From NCBI GenBank assembly GCA_002118135.1, contig BDIU01000286.1:62001-126000 (forward strand): a stretch of DNA of 64,000 nucleotides, in the 5' to 3' direction. This stretch comes from Trebouxia sp. TZW2008 (Eukaryota > Chlorophyta > Trebouxiophyceae > Trebouxiales > Trebouxiaceae). Under the pieces are notes generated by a model. It saw nothing but the letters and a program-made list of their open reading frames with translations. It did no database searches and had not been told where the DNA came from. The translations under genes were made by a program, and so were the position numbers. How positions within the stretch are numbered: the first letter of the stretch is position 1; the number at the start of each line of letters is the position of its first letter. Positions 1 through 12,792 of the stretch are shown here, piece by piece.

Positions 1-1514
1 CAGACCACCTGTTACAGCTTTGTCAAACCACCACAGCAATGTAGCTGTACAGCCCCTATGTGCTGCTGAGGCATCTCAACAACCCTCTGCTGCCGATACA
101 TGCGCTGCGCAGTGGCAGACATAGCAGGCGGGCAATCAAGTCAAGCCAGCTCAAAGGGTGGAGCACGGTTGAGAATGAAGAAACCGCCCAAACGTTGCTG
201 AGTGTGTTGCAGAGCTGCAGTCAAAGCAGACTGTATCAGACCAAGCCAGTGGCGGGTGAGTCAGCATCAGTCATGCTTGCTGTTCACCCCAGCACTGCAG
301 ACAGGGGGGCAAGGACGCAAGTCACGGTGTCATATTTTGCTGGGCTCTGTTGCGTCTGGCACAGAGACAAAAGCATGAGAGTTGAAAGAGCAGACCGTAC
401 ATTGCTGAATGTTTTGCAGAGTCGCAGTCAGAGCAGGTTGTATCAGACCAAGACTGTGGCAGCTGAGTCAGCATCAGTCATTCCTGCTGTTCATCCCAGC
501 ACTGCAGACAAGGCGGCAAGGACGCAAGCCATGGCGTCACCTGTGGCTAGCCCATCAAGACCCAGTGCATGCAGTCAAAGTCCTGCCAGGCTAGCAACTG
601 CAAGGGCAGGGGCCAGTGGAGGTGATGTAGCCTGTGTCGCGCCACAGGTGAGACCCACCAATGCATCTCATTGTTGCAGACAGGGCAGCGAGGGCGTAAT
701 CCATGGCATCACCTGTGACTAGTCCATCAGGGCCTGATGCATGCAGTCAGAGTCCTGCTGGGCCAGCAACTGCGAGGGGAAAGGGCACTGAGTCTGATTA
801 TACAGCTGGAGTCTGAAGCAGCCTGTTGTATTAAGCTGTCACTGGATCTACAAAGTTAATGGAGTTGATCTAGCCGACTGTGCCGCAAATGAGACGCATG
901 ACTGCAGTGAGTCGTCCCAATTTGACTGAATTGTGGATGCATCAGCACAATTGAAACCATCCTAGATACGCTGGCATACGCTGTTCTGATGATTTTGAGT
1001 GTTCCCGTTGAAGCAGCAGAGTGCCACGCAGAAACTTGCTGAACACCACTCACACCTTGCATCTGCATGCACAGGTGCCGCCTGTTGACAGCCTTTTGTG
1101 TGTTTGGTGCAGTTTTGAAATTCTGCTTCGAAATCAGCGATCAAAGAAACTTGTGATGGACCTGCAGGCTCAAGCAACAAGCCATCCTGCCAGCCAGGTC
1201 CAGACAGAGCCAATGAGCGCACGCATGTCGGCATGGGGTGATGCAGGCGTCTTCTTTGGCAGTGACCCCTTTCCACAGCCACAGGCTGTGCAATTGCAAG
1301 CCAAGCCCAAGACCAAGGCAGTCCATGCATGACATTGCAAGAGCAGGGCAATGTGTACTCAAATCTTCTGCCATGTCTTATGCTGAAATTGTCACCGCAC
1401 GCTTTGAACGCTGAGTGTGAGCGCGATTGGCAACCACTGAATGCCTTGTATAGGACTGACCAACATACTGCCTGTTCGCCATCTAATATACCTCCTCTTC
1501 TTCTTTGACATTCA
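1..1514. repeat. Degenerate tandem exon-like repeats, no supported gene
   Basis: Two diverged copies of a unit of roughly 200 bp start near 194 and 402 and share a stretch translating around SRLYQTK on the + strand. Part of the second (from about 530, CCATGGCGTCACCTGTGGCT) recurs near 702. Each copy has a TTGCAG acceptor-like site just before the shared stretch, and the first also has a GGTGAGT donor-like site. A 220-residue reading frame (60-722) runs through them, but its composition is that of a repeat and no family is recognised. This resembles the decayed exon copies seen in recognised genes further along. From 760 to 1514 I see nothing supportable. Confidence 0.5.
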
Positions 1515-4500
1515 ATGCTGCGACGCAGCATTGATGCGCATGCTGCGCAAGGTACAGCGGCACCGATGCAGACGGCTGGCCCATGTCCTCACGCTGTGCT
1601 TTCGGTCCTACCAAAGCAGGTCTGCCCAGCTGCTCGCATAAATAGCGCCCACAACTCCGGGAGGCAGTTGCATCGGCATGTGTTTCGATCACTTCACGCC
1701 TTGCAACTCGGCTACACTAAGCAGCGGCGTTTGCAAGTCTTGATCAGGCAACAGCGCAACTGGACAGCGTATTCTTCTGCTGACAAGGAGCAAGCTCCCG
1801 CAGGCAACGGCAACGGCAATGGCAGCGTCCTTGCCGTCGCAGAGCTCAACAGCTCAAAAGACAATGGCTCTATCAACCCCTCCTTGGGGCGCGACGACGG
1901 CGCTGGCCGTGGCAATGGCAGTGGGGGCTCTGGGAACGGTGATGGTCGAGGCGGAGACGGCAGCTCAGACAGTGAGCCTGACGGTCAGAGCAAGCTGATG
2001 CTGACTTTCCTCAGCATTGTGGTAGGGGCAGCCACGGTATACGGCGGCTATCACCTCTGGACAGCCATTGAACAACGAATGTTCAAGCAAAAGCAGACAG
2101 CTCCTGCTACCTTGCAAATTAACAAGCCCACAGACAGCCTGTTGCAAGCTACAGACAGCCTACCGCAACGTACAGACAACCATCAGCAGAGGTAGCTGCA
2201 CATGTTGCTGCCCCCAGCTGCAATGTAGGTGCCAGATACTACAAGGTTGACTCATGCTTTGGGGTATTCACAGGCCGCATGATGACATTGCAGCCTTGAA
2301 GCGCTTGCTGCGGGAAATTTTCACCGCTCAGCTTTCATTTGACAAGCGCATTAAGGCGCTTGAACCCAAAGATGAGGCTTTACCAACTTCTGATGCAATG
2401 GACAAACTCCGCAGTTCCTGGACAGGCTCAGATGAAGCCAGCAAAACCAAAATTGAGCTGAAGTCAGGAAGTCTGGGCATCGGTTCTGCTCTATTGTATT
2501 CAAAGGTAGTGAAGACAATGCTTTCCGCTTGCACACAGGCTGCTCAACGACTTTGCAGCAAGTGTTTCAGCAGGCTTCATGCGTCTTGAGCTCTGATTTT
2601 GCTCAGATATTGCTACAGTGCGCTCCAAATTCCAGTCTGATTACGTACATGTGCTTGACCAGCATGCAAGCCTGCAAATAGTTGCATCGGCAGCCTCTTG
2701 CAAGGCTTGCAAGGCTTGCAAGGTTGTCAAGGATCACACAGGTCGAGCTTCAAGTTTGTGGGCAATGCTGTCTGGTCTTGTCACTGCTCACAAGCACTTC
2801 AATGGTTTCCTTCTCATTGCTGAGCAAAGCAGGAGGTGCAAGATGCTGCGCCTGCATCAGAGCCTCATGACTCTGATCTGCAGGCACAGCATTCCTCACC
2901 TTCTGCTTGGTGCAGCAGTGGGAAGGTAACTTCCAAGGGGTGTGGGGTAGCGAGAACGCATAACGATGTTGTGTACTTCATCATCCCTGTTGTAGAGAAG
3001 CCTGAAGACGCTTTGCCTGCATCATAGCCACAAAATGCTGATTCAGACACACCAGCATGCACCTGCTGCTTGGTCCTTGCATGCAGAGTTAAGTCAGTTC
3101 ATTACGCTAGCATCACACGCCCCCAGCAATTGTTCCTTGCCTGCGGAGTCAACTGATTCTCCACATGCCTGCGTTATCAATTCAGGCAGCCATGCCTTGC
3201 TTGCAAGCCACTGTTTGACAGATTTGCATCACAGACTCAAACAGTCATTACTTGCATGCAGAACTAATTTATGCTCAACATGCGTGCATCATAGACTCAA
3301 ACAGTCATGCTTTGCATGCAGGGTGAAGATCAAGACAGAGCAGTGCGGTCACTAGATCAAAGCGGGGTGTCCACAAGCGCCCAGATGCTGCTGAACATCA
3401 AGTCTGACCTTGGGAGCCCAGAGAAAGGCACCCTGCATGCCCAATGCTCGCTGGATGCTGCCAACAACCAAGCTGCTCTGCAGAAGGTTTGTTTCTGTCG
3501 GCCTTGCAACTTGAGTGCACTTGACTGACTGCATGCACAGCGCTCACTGGATGCTGCCAACAGCCAAGCTGCTCGGTAGAAGGTTTCTTTCCTGTCGGCC
3601 TTGCAGCTTGAAAGTGGCTCAAAGCTTCTAGTGCCTTGTTCTGGCAAGTTGACGTCGACAGCCAAATGCTCTGGTGATCCACCAGCAAACAATTTGCTTC
3701 TGAAACAAGAGCAAAGTTTCCTGCAGAAGATGGGCACGCTGGCAATGCCTGCTTGTCTTAGGTCTGCAGCGCCTTTGACGTGCCATCATCTGTTACCTTG
3801 CTTAGGCTGCCTGTTGTATTGTACCCCCAGTCAAAAATGCTCTTCTTGTCATGTTACACCAGACTCTGTCCTACATCATGGCAAATTTTGCCATGCTTGG
3901 CCTCTATCATGGCCAATTTTGCTGTTCTGTTGCTCGTCTTGCATTGCTTTGTTGAATGTGTGCTGGAAATGTGTCATGTCACCTGTTGTGTCGTACACAC
4001 TGAAAGCCTTGACTTGGACTGTACACAGTGGAGTCAGGAAAGCCATCGACAGTCATGATCTGAGCAGTAGTCAGGCAGGCACATGAGCAATGCCTGCAGA
4101 ACCAAAGGAGCATGTGACTGCTAACGCCGCTCGTTAGCGGCCTAGCTTCCTGAACTTGATGCCCTTGCACATTTCACCCCTCAACAGCAGATGATCAGCC
4201 TTTCATGTTAGCAGCCATGATCTGAACTGAACACTATAGACTCAGGCAACCAGCTAGGCAGGCACATAAGCAATGCTTGCAAGAACCAGAAGAGCACGTA
4301 AGTGTCAACATGGCTGGATGGCTTCGTGACTGTAACGGGGCTACTCAGCAATAAAACCAGCAACAGCAAGGGCTCAGCCTCATACATTAGCAGCCATGAT
4401 CTGAACTCGGCAGGCTCAGGCAACCAGCTAGGCATGCTCATGAGCCATGCCTGCAGTACTCAGAGAAGTGTGAATGCTGGCACGCTTGTTGAGCTCGCAT

Positions 4501-7160
4501 AGCTGGATCCTAAGACCGCTGTTCTAGTTCAGCTCAACGAGCAACAGCAAGAAGTCAGCTTCAAGGGTGACCACTTACTGTAGACTGTGACGTACACCTC
4601 TGCACGCTTGCTGGCAGCAATGCTCCTTACAGCAGCACAGTGCTGTTCAGCTCAACAGAGCAGGCAGATATGCTTGCACTGCTGAGCTACCCATTGATGC
4701 CACGTCTGCAATGGTGATCCTTCAGCAACCAGTATGACCACTGCCGTACCAACCCAGCCTGAGCTCAAGCAGATATGTTTTTGAAGCGCAGATGGGGTTT
4801 ATAAGGGTCACCCTTGTGATGGGTTGAGGCTGTGGGTTGCCCTTGTCAACAGGTGCTCAGTAGATGTGACCAAGTAAACTTCAGCAATGCAGCCAAGTAT
4901 GACTTGCGATGTAGGTCGTGTACGAGGCTCAGCCCCGTAATGGATTGAGCTTGTACGTGGCGCCTGTTGGAGGCAGGGCAGCAGACGCAGTCGCTACCCT
5001 CAATGCTCAAGCAGGTGAGGTCGCTACTGCATGGTCTAGCAATTTTGCCCAGCTTCCTCAAGCTGCCCAACAGCCTTATGCACATCTCCATGACATACAA
5101 GTGCTGCTTGCATGCCCCATTGGCAAGTGTTTGCTTGTTTGCTGAACTCACCTACTGACAGAATGCCCTTGTGACTGCAATTATAGAACCCCACGAGTCT
5201 GATGGACTGACAAATCCATTTCCTGAGTTACAATTCAATTGCTTGCTTGCTTGGGTGATTGGCTGGCTGATGAAGTGTTCAAAGACAACCTGTGTCAATG
5301 ACAGGTTTATTGACTGTCGTTTGTGGCTTTGTAGGGCAGGGTGTTTCAAAGCAGGTGCAGCATGGCTGTCCGCTGCACCAGCAGTGTCAAGGAGGCGGGG
5401 CAGCCGTTGGCTACACCCACCAGGACAGAACTTTCAGTGCAGCTCATTTCAGGCAAGGTGCACATACCCCTTCTTCTGTTACCTTGATGTATGCATGGTC
5501 ATCAATCACACATGTTATAGGCACTTGTGATGCATGGCATCAACCACACATGTTACCGGCAGTTGTGATGCATCGTCATCAATCACACAATCATGGCCAC
5601 TTGTGATGCATGGTCACCAAACACACATGTCACTGGCACTTGTGATGCATGGTTATCATCCACATATGTTACAGACAATGGTGATGCATAGTCATGACTC
5701 ACACATGTTACAGGCACTTGCATTGTGCAGTGAGTCAGTATGACAGATATTTGCTGTGCACAGTAAAGCACATTGTTCATGCAGTGTCAGGTCTGAATGC
5801 ACTTTGACAATGGGTGTTACATGGTCTGTCAATCTGATAGCATTGGCCTGCTGGACAGCGCACTGGAAAGCTTAAATGTGACATCTCAAATGTGCTCACC
5901 TCAGACCTGACGCAACCGCTCCTTGCTGTATTGTCATGTGCTGGCATTGTCTGAAGTCAGACAGCAGTTGCTCCAACCTCCCTGGTTCCTGAGCACTCAT
6001 CATATTTGACTCCTTATACTCTGCAGTCCCTCCAAAGACGCTCAGAACAAGTCTGCCTGGCAAGACTGGACTTAGGCCACTCACACCTAGCACATGTGCT
6101 GGCATGTGCAATCATTCTGTTTGTCTTTGTGCTCTGCAGGTGATGAGTTAGGTCGCAGCAACAGCCACACTCTGCTACAGGTTTCTTCCAACCCAGTGTC
6201 CAACCTCTGCTTTGCCCTGGTGGGGGCCAAGAGCAACTCTGCAACAGCTGGGCGTGACTGGAACGGCAATGTTACTGGCACCACAAGCAGTAACGGCAAT
6301 GGTGCTCACGGCAGTGCTCAAGCCAGTGATTCACTCAGTCAAGGTATCTCAACAAGCTGGATTTCATGTGTATGCACAAGCTAGGCATGCCTGGAATGGC
6401 AATGTCACCAGCACCACTAGCAGTAACGGCAATGGCGCTGACGGCAGCACTCAAGCCAGTGATTCAGTCAGGCAAGGTATGTGAATGAGCTGGATTGCAT
6501 GTGTTTGCATAAGCCAGGCCTACCTGGAATGGCAATATCACCAGTCGAGCTACCGGCAGTGATGGCAACGGTCATGACAGTAGCTGCTTCTCCAGCCGGG
6601 CAAGGTACATGCACGAGCTTTTCTGTGTTTGCAATTGAGGCCTGCCTGCAACATCACCTGTCCTTGCACCGGAAGATCACTACAGTAGTTGCGACCAATA
6701 CGCTGACGTTGATGCAGATGCTGTCAATGTGCTTATTTGAAGATCACATCGAGAATGTCCTTGCATCAGAAAATCACTGTAGCAGGGAGTAGTTGCAATC
6801 AATGTGCTCATGCTAATGCAGATGCTGCCGATGTGCTTGTTTGCAGATCATGTTGAGAATGTCTCTATATCAAAAGTCGTGACGACAGAAGGAAATTTGC
6901 AAGAGAGAGCACTTTCAGCCAGCATGCTGATGCTGAGTGTCTTCACATTGGAAGATCTGTTACAAAGCATAGTTGCAACCAATGTGCTATTGCAGATGGG
7001 CCCAATGTGTCAAGCGCAGGCAGGGGCTGGACGTCACATGGCATTAGGGGCCCTTGGCAAAGTCATCTGCCCCTCCATGCAGGCAGCCCCACTGCAGGCA
7101 GTCAGCCAGCAGGAGCCAACCCAACTTCTTCTTCATCACAGTACAGTTTGGGAGTCACAG
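1515..7160 (+). CDS. Unrecognised single-pass membrane protein with Gly/Asn/Ser-rich regions (multi-exon, 3' end unresolved)
   Basis: I do not recognise this family. Phase-consistent exons are 1515-2191, 2274-2505, 3322-3486, 4933-5014, 6140-6343 and 7083-7160. The last introns are phase 1, so at least one more exon should follow. The first ATG chosen (1515) opens a Ser/Arg/Gln-rich, acid-poor leader that could be an organelle transit peptide. A Gly/Asn-rich linker follows, then a hydrophobic segment around residues 157-178 (LMLTFLSIVVGAATVYGGY), then a charged helical stretch in exon 2 (DDIAALKRLLREIF) that could form a coiled coil. Exons 5-6 are rich in Asn, Gly, Ser and Thr (WNGNVTGTTSSNGNG). 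Decayed copies accompany exon 3 (3540-3620) and exon 5 (6390-6476 and 6515-6602). Splicing of exons 3-6 is inference from frame and splice sites only; the gene could be two genes. Confidence 0.45.
3230..3320. repeat. Two-copy tandem repeat (~60 bp) in intron
   Basis: A unit containing AGACTCAAACAGTCAT followed by TTGCATGCAG is repeated just upstream of exon 3 of the unrecognised membrane protein. The second copy supplies the acceptor used in that model. Confidence 0.6.
3540..3620 (+). pseudogene. Decayed downstream copy of exon 3
   Basis: The segment repeats the end of the exon at 3322-3486: both contain CACTGGATGCTGCCAACA or its near match, then CAAGCTGCTC and GAAGGTTT. A TAG interrupts the frame (CGGTAGAAGG). 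It keeps the 3' part of the exon plus its donor, the usual pattern for copies 3' of an intact exon in this window. Confidence 0.65.
4051..4480. repeat. Three-copy tandem repeat (~160-180 bp) in intron
   Basis: Copies begin near 4051, 4215 and 4395 at CATGATCTGA. They share a downstream block with CAGGCAACCAGCTAGGCA and ATGCCTGCAG-like ends. They lie between exons 3 and 4 of the unrecognised membrane protein. No coding potential is evident. Confidence 0.6.
4120..4141. other. Two overlapping perfect hairpins
   Basis: GCTAACG (4120-4126) can pair with CGTTAGC (4132-4138), or GCCGCT (4126-4131) with AGCGGC (4136-4141). The two stems are mutually exclusive. It is intronic in the unrecognised membrane-protein model. 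Function unknown. Confidence 0.5.
5486..5722. repeat. Minisatellite, ~39-bp unit, six copies
   Basis: Six diverged units of 38-39 bp in tandem, each starting around TGTGATGCATGGTCATCA and continuing through CACACATGTTACAGGCACT. It lies in the intron between the exons ending at 5014 and starting at 6140. Confidence 0.85.
6030..6100 (-). repeat. Dispersed repeat with palindromic AGCACATGTGCT end, copy 1 of 3
   Basis: In minus orientation this copy begins AGCACATGTGCTAGGTGT and reaches GCCAGGCAGACTTGTTCTGA then GCGTCTTTGG. It matches the copy at 23470-23544 closely at both ends. It lies just upstream of an exon acceptor at 6139. Confidence 0.65.
6390..6602 (+). pseudogene. Two decayed downstream copies of exon 5 (WNGN-rich)
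   Basis: The 3' part of the exon at 6140-6343, from TGGAATGGCAAT through its GT donor, recurs at 6390-6476 and 6515-6602. The first copy still reads WNGNVTSTTSSNGNG. The second has diverged. Both end in CAAG followed by GTATGT or GTACAT, so both keep plausible donors. Confidence 0.75.
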
Positions 7161-10100
7161 GTGAGCCAATCCTCTGACTTTTCTCGGTCAGAGGCATTAT
7201 ATGCAGGTTTTCAGGTGCGCACATGTTTGCCTTGATCTTTCGCCTTCTTTGAACATGTGTTGACACATGCATGCAAACCTTTTGGCTGCCAAGGCATGCA
7301 CTCATGTTGTGAGGATTTTGGCAGTTTCAGCATGCATGATCGATGTATATATGTATATCTGTCAATCCCGTTATTGTTGACTTAGATAGTGCCTAGCACA
7401 GTGTATGCTCTATGAAATCCAGTGTCCTGTTTGTTTGCAGAGAAGGGTCATCTACCCATCGCTTTAGCATCAGGCGAAATCTGCAATCCTGTTCTGATCA
7501 AGACCAAATCGACAGAATTTTGCTATTGCAGGCGTTTGGCAGTGGTGTCAGGAGCTGGCAGTCTCAGGTTGGGCAGTTACAGGGCAGGGCAAAAGGGCAG
7601 GGCAAGGCTCAAGGGCACTTCCAAGCGCAAACCCTAAGGACTTGCAATGGGGTGTCACTCTGTCCTCATACCCTGAGGTCTCAAAAGACTCATGGGCAGT
7701 CTCCCTTCGCAGGTAGCTTTCTTGCTTACCCTAGATGCCTTTGCAGACCAGCTTGAATATGTTGAGGTGAAGTATAGTCCTCAGCAGGAAGAAGGACAGG
7801 TCAAACATGTTCAGTGCGGTCTTACTCTCCCCTCATAAGCTGAATTGACAGACGACTCATGGGCAGTCTCCCTTCACAGGTGGTTGTCTACACCCTTTCT
7901 TGTGATCTGCATGATAACTTCACATGTTTGCTCACTGCCAATGTGCTTGTAAGGACGTCAGTTGGAAAACATTCTCAGAGCAAAAGTCTTGATGACACAC
8001 GCCACTGAATGTTTGTCTTCAAGTGTCCAGCAACAACGTAGGTACAAAGCTTTTTGACATCAGCATTTGTCTGGAAGTCCACACTCATGCTCGACTTTGC
8101 TTGGGCCGTGATGAGATGTCATTTCATTGAATTCACTGCAGATTGATGCAGTAAGCAAGGATTGCAGTGAGCAAGGACGTAACAGTACCTCCCCTATTCT
8201 TGTCTTTAATGCTTTCCATAAAAGTATTGTCATCCACAGGGATCAGGACAGGCCAAACCTTGAACTAGCTCCAGACAACTCACCAGCTGACTCCCACAAA
8301 GCGTATGCTTGAGAAGTTGATCAACCATGTTTGTATGCCATATGCCTAGACAAGCTTCAAGCTCATGCAATCAGCTTGAGCAATGCCCCATCTCAAGCTA
8401 TAAGATTAGCCGATTTGATCAGACTGCTGCACTTGTAGACAACTTGCAAAGCTTGTGTCAAATTCAGCAGGGCTCCTTTTCAGGATGTTTGCTTCCCATG
8501 CTTGCTGACAGAGTGATGACACTTGCATACTCAGTCACGGCTGGGATTTGCTTTGTATAACACTACCTGCTACCTGACACAGTCTGGTCGTGTGATTTCC
8601 ACAAAGCTGTGCAATTTCCACAAACGTCTGGGCGAGTGATTTCCACAAAGCTGTGTGTTTTCCGCAAATGCCTCTGCACTGATCACCAGTTGCCTGCAAC
8701 CAGGCGCACCACTGTGCTGCATACAGCAGGCATGATGTTGTGTAACCTGCAGGTGTCAAGGAGATGAAAGCACTGCGCATCTGGCCAATGACCCTCACTT
8801 CACAGCTGAACTTTCACTACAGAAAACTTTGGCAGATGGCTTAGTCCTAACCCCCGGCCTGGTCTATTCTCGCTCCTCTGGACATAGTGTTGCATCGCTC
8901 TGCTTACGTGCCGAGTGGCAATACTGACGTAACTGCATGTAGCGGTGTGATGCATTAGTACCTGACCATCTAGCCAGCCTTGCTTTTCATCCCATGCGTG
9001 CGCTGTAACATTGCAGTGTACTGTAACAGCTGAGTCTGGTTGCTTTTGGCATGCAGCTCTGCATTACACAATGGTCTCTGCAGTTTGATAGCCTGCTTAT
9101 TGAATGATTGTGTCTTCAATGTGTAACGTGCTCTGTAAGGAACATCTCTTGAACACAGCTGCCCGAAGAAGCACTGATGCAAAGGTGCAGAGGCTCCTGT
9201 TATGACGCCATACGGCGTAAAATTTTGTTTCTTGTGAAACTTGATTACTCAGGGCACGGCACGTAATAGTACTAGTCTTCTGCAAGCTGGCAGGCAACAT
9301 GTTATCGGCAAAACGCTGTTGTACAATATGTGTCATGACACAAATGGCTAAACGTCTTTTGTCAAGTTGTATGTGTCAACGCCACAGTGCAGCATAATCG
9401 TGGCACACTGATAAGTCAAGCTAGCTTGGAAACTAAACTGGGATGGCCGCGTGGTAGTCATTGAACTGACTTTAGGGGATGTGTTACCACCCAAAACACA
9501 TGTGAGGTATTTCAGAGGTCACACTGGAAAGACCCCAGCGCTGACTTGAGGAGTAGCAAGACGGCTGTCAACTTGCAAGTGAGTCCCGGAGAATTGCTGC
9601 TTGAGTGCATCTTGTCGGACCGTATTGGTGCGACTAGTGATGCTTTGTTGCCAGCTGCCCCAAGCAACAGTACGCCATCACACCACACGAGTTGAGCCAA
9701 AAGCAAAATCCTGTGGTGTCGTATCATGCTTCTCATAGTCCCACTCTACAGCTATTGAAGGATGGCGAGTGAAGGATGGCCTGCAAGAAGTTGCACTTGC
9801 AAGCAGCTTTGAGAGTAGGTTTAGTAGGCCTAAATCCTGCAAGAGACAGCGATGCTGGCTGTTGATCTGATGAAATGTTGAAGACATGGCTGTGCATGCA
9901 GCATCTTGCACGATTGCAGCTTGCGTGCATTGCTGGCTGAACGACCTTCAGCATGAGGCAAAATGTTTCCAAGCAAAGATTTATCATTTCCAGATTGAAC
10001 GCTTTGAAATAACATGATTTGTTGCAAAGAGTTGAGTATCCAGTAATGGGCGTGTTGAAATAACACACGGCCCCTTCGGGCTGTTTGGTGCACCTGCAAG

Positions 10101-12792
10101 TTGCTAGCAAGTAGCTGGCACCACCCATGTCAGAGTTGCCCACCAAGGTTTGTGACCGACGCAGCAAACAAGTTGGAACCTGCAGGCAGGCAAGCACAAA
10201 TGTGAAGGTGCATGGCTGTCTGCTGGCTGGCTGACTGCTGCCTTGGTTGTGTTGCTGACAGGTAAGTCTGCTTCTGTGCCCTGCAAACAGCAAAAGATCA
10301 AAAATGGTACAGCAACAGATACTTACCTCATGATAAAAGTCCTGACAGCGAGAGGGCCATAAGTGCTATTGGGACCTTGGCTGACAATGGCTGACAAAGC
10401 AAAGGCTGACAACAGCTGTCCAAGCAAAGCTGACAATGGCTGTCTAAATAAAGGCTGACAATGGCTGTACAAACAAAGGCTGACAATGGCTGTCCAAGCA
10501 AAGCTGACAATGGCTGTCCAAGCTGACACAATCTGACAAGAGCTGACAAAACTTTCACTGGCTAACAATAGCTGACCTGGATGAAATTATCTATGGGCTG
10601 TCTCTTGGACTGCTGACTGAGATGACACACTGCTCACACGCGCATCTGCTTCTGTTTGTAGATGGAAGCGCTCTGCAATCAGCAAACAAGATCTAGAAGG
10701 AAAACAGCGGCAGAATCTTACCTCAGAAGTCCTGGAATTTAGAGATTGACAAGTCTTGCTGAGCAAAGGCTGAGGATGGCTGGCCTGCTCTTGACGACGC
10801 TGTTTATGGGCTGAATGTGAAGCTCATGACTGAGTGACTTGCTGCTGATGGACAAACCTGCAGAAGAGAACGCTGTGTCGCAAGACAAGAGACAGAATAT
10901 GCAACGAAAACCGGAGATCAAGGAACATAGGGCAGCAGACACTTGCCTCGAGACAGAACTCGTCAAAGCGAGGGGGCGACGAGCGGTACTGCAGCAAAGG
11001 CTGATAGCGGCTGGCAACGGCTGGACTGTTGTTGACAAGGCTGTCCAAGAGCTGCCTCACTGACGGAAACTTGAGGTGCTTGTACTGCTGACGGGCCAGA
11101 GAACAGGAACGCCATCTTGCTGTCCAGCAGGAACTCCGGCCTTGCAAGGGTATACGACAAAGTTCTGCAGACATATAGCGCACATCCTCAGAGCATGAGT
11201 GCAGGGGACGAAGTCAGAGACAGGCAGTACAGGTAGCCATCAGCATCAACTTGGCAGGCCTTTGAAGATCGTTGAACACACAGGCTGAACACATAGGATA
11301 CTCAAAGCACGCTCACCTCCAGTGATTGATGTGTGGAAGCACATGAGCAAGGCTGGAAACCGGTCACTGCTCCAGGCTCAGACTGTTCTTTGATCTTACC
11401 ACAAAGCTCAGTAGTAAGATCAAAGGCTGTCAGCTCTAAACGGGTAACGCACAACACGAAGAAGCTATTCCAAACGTCCATGAGCGAGGCGTGAAAGGCT
11501 CAAATTGCGCGATGCTATGTGAGGACCCTAGGGAAGCTACCCCCCTTTTGAACATGCAGCTCAGGGCGGTTGGGTATCTCCTTCAAGGGCGTTACAAGGG
11601 CTGCTCGGTCAAGATCTAGCAAAGTGAAGCGTCATTTATAACAGCACCTGCAAGTCACTACCTGTGCATTATCACTCGTGACCAACAGCAGCACGGCAGA
11701 CAGCACACCCAAGTGGAGAGATCTCAGCTGCAGAGAGCCTCAGACTGGTTCGGCTCGACTCAACGAGGCGTGCAATCACTCTCAATTCACGTCATAGGAC
11801 ACAAGCAAGAGTCACGGAAAACAGCAGGCCCAACGATTGCAGTTGCAGACAAATGTAAATACTCTCACCACGCCACACCGGCAGTACATTCGCTGTCCGC
11901 ATCAACACCTTGCTGTCAACAAGCGTCACTTACAAGGACTGCTCGGCCAGTTGCTCTAAACTTTACCGAGCAGCCTTTGTCGTAGACGGTTCGTCAGACC
12001 TCGTTGCTAATTTGTTGACAGTCGTGCGACTTACAATGATACAATCACACAATTCAGTTGCTTGAAATAGAGTTTGCCACTTGTGGCACATGCGATTAGA
12101 CTTGTTGTCTAGCTGAAGCATATAAAATCACTCTCTCTCTGTCTCTCTCAGCAGACACCTTGTTGCTCTATCCCTCGTGGAGCTGCTGCAATCGGGCCTA
12201 TGCGCAGGGCCACATCCATACACCGCCAGTGGTGACATCGCAGCGATACTCTTTGTACAGGTTGCGGGGCGCCCTGCCAGGCTGTTTAAAGCTTGTTGCA
12301 GGGTGTCTAAGAGATCAGCTGCACTTTGTGCACCTCACAGTGTGTTCTCCACACTATCTTTCTGGAAAACGTTGACAATGGCAAAGCTGACTAATGTCTT
12401 TCTCAACAGTACATTGCACAATTTGTCGTCTGTGGCTTTGCTAGGCGATCTGCTTAGAGAGAGGACTGCATTATGTCGTTTGATGCTGCAGCCAGCCATC
12501 TGTCTTGACTGCATGATCTCTCAAAGGCAACGTGTCAATAGTCTGCTCTCAACTCACACGTGTTATTCTACACGTGTGTTGTGCACAGGCATAAACTGAA
12601 ACAAGCACAAGGCTGACTTGTGATTGTACGTGCATATAATTCTCACTCTTTCCATGCGTATACTGTATCAGAACATTAGCAAAAACACGAAAAATCTCCA
12701 TTGCCTGGTGTAGCCCGCAGGCACTGTCCCACTTGGTGATTGTGTTGTCTTCATGATCAGCACATCTGGCCAGCTCCAACGTTTCTGCCTTT
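7161..12792. other. Long stretch with no supported gene
   Basis: Nothing here could be tied to a gene or family. A two-copy tandem repeat lies at about 7640-7890, sharing GACTCATGGGCAGTCTCCCTT. A short minisatellite-like stretch with TGATTTCCACAAAGCTGTG occurs twice near 8600-8660. The segment 10370-10570 is a separate minisatellite. The 3' end of the upstream gene probably lies in the first few hundred bases; one candidate acceptor is near 7440. Confidence 0.5.
10370..10570. repeat. Minisatellite with GCTGACAATGGCTGTCC units
   Basis: About eight imperfect copies of a unit of 20-27 bp containing GCTGACAATGGCTGTC, several followed by AAGCAAA. A looser echo of the same words occurs at 10980-11060. 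Confidence 0.8.

Noticed and set aside
60..722. A 220-residue open frame as a gene
   Set aside because: It runs through tandem DNA repeats, has no recognisable content and its extent depends on repeat units being close to multiples of three.
12160..12599. Overlapping frames of 71 and 140 residues as genes
   Set aside because: Two overlapping frames in different phases with no hydrophobic, domain or splice evidence.
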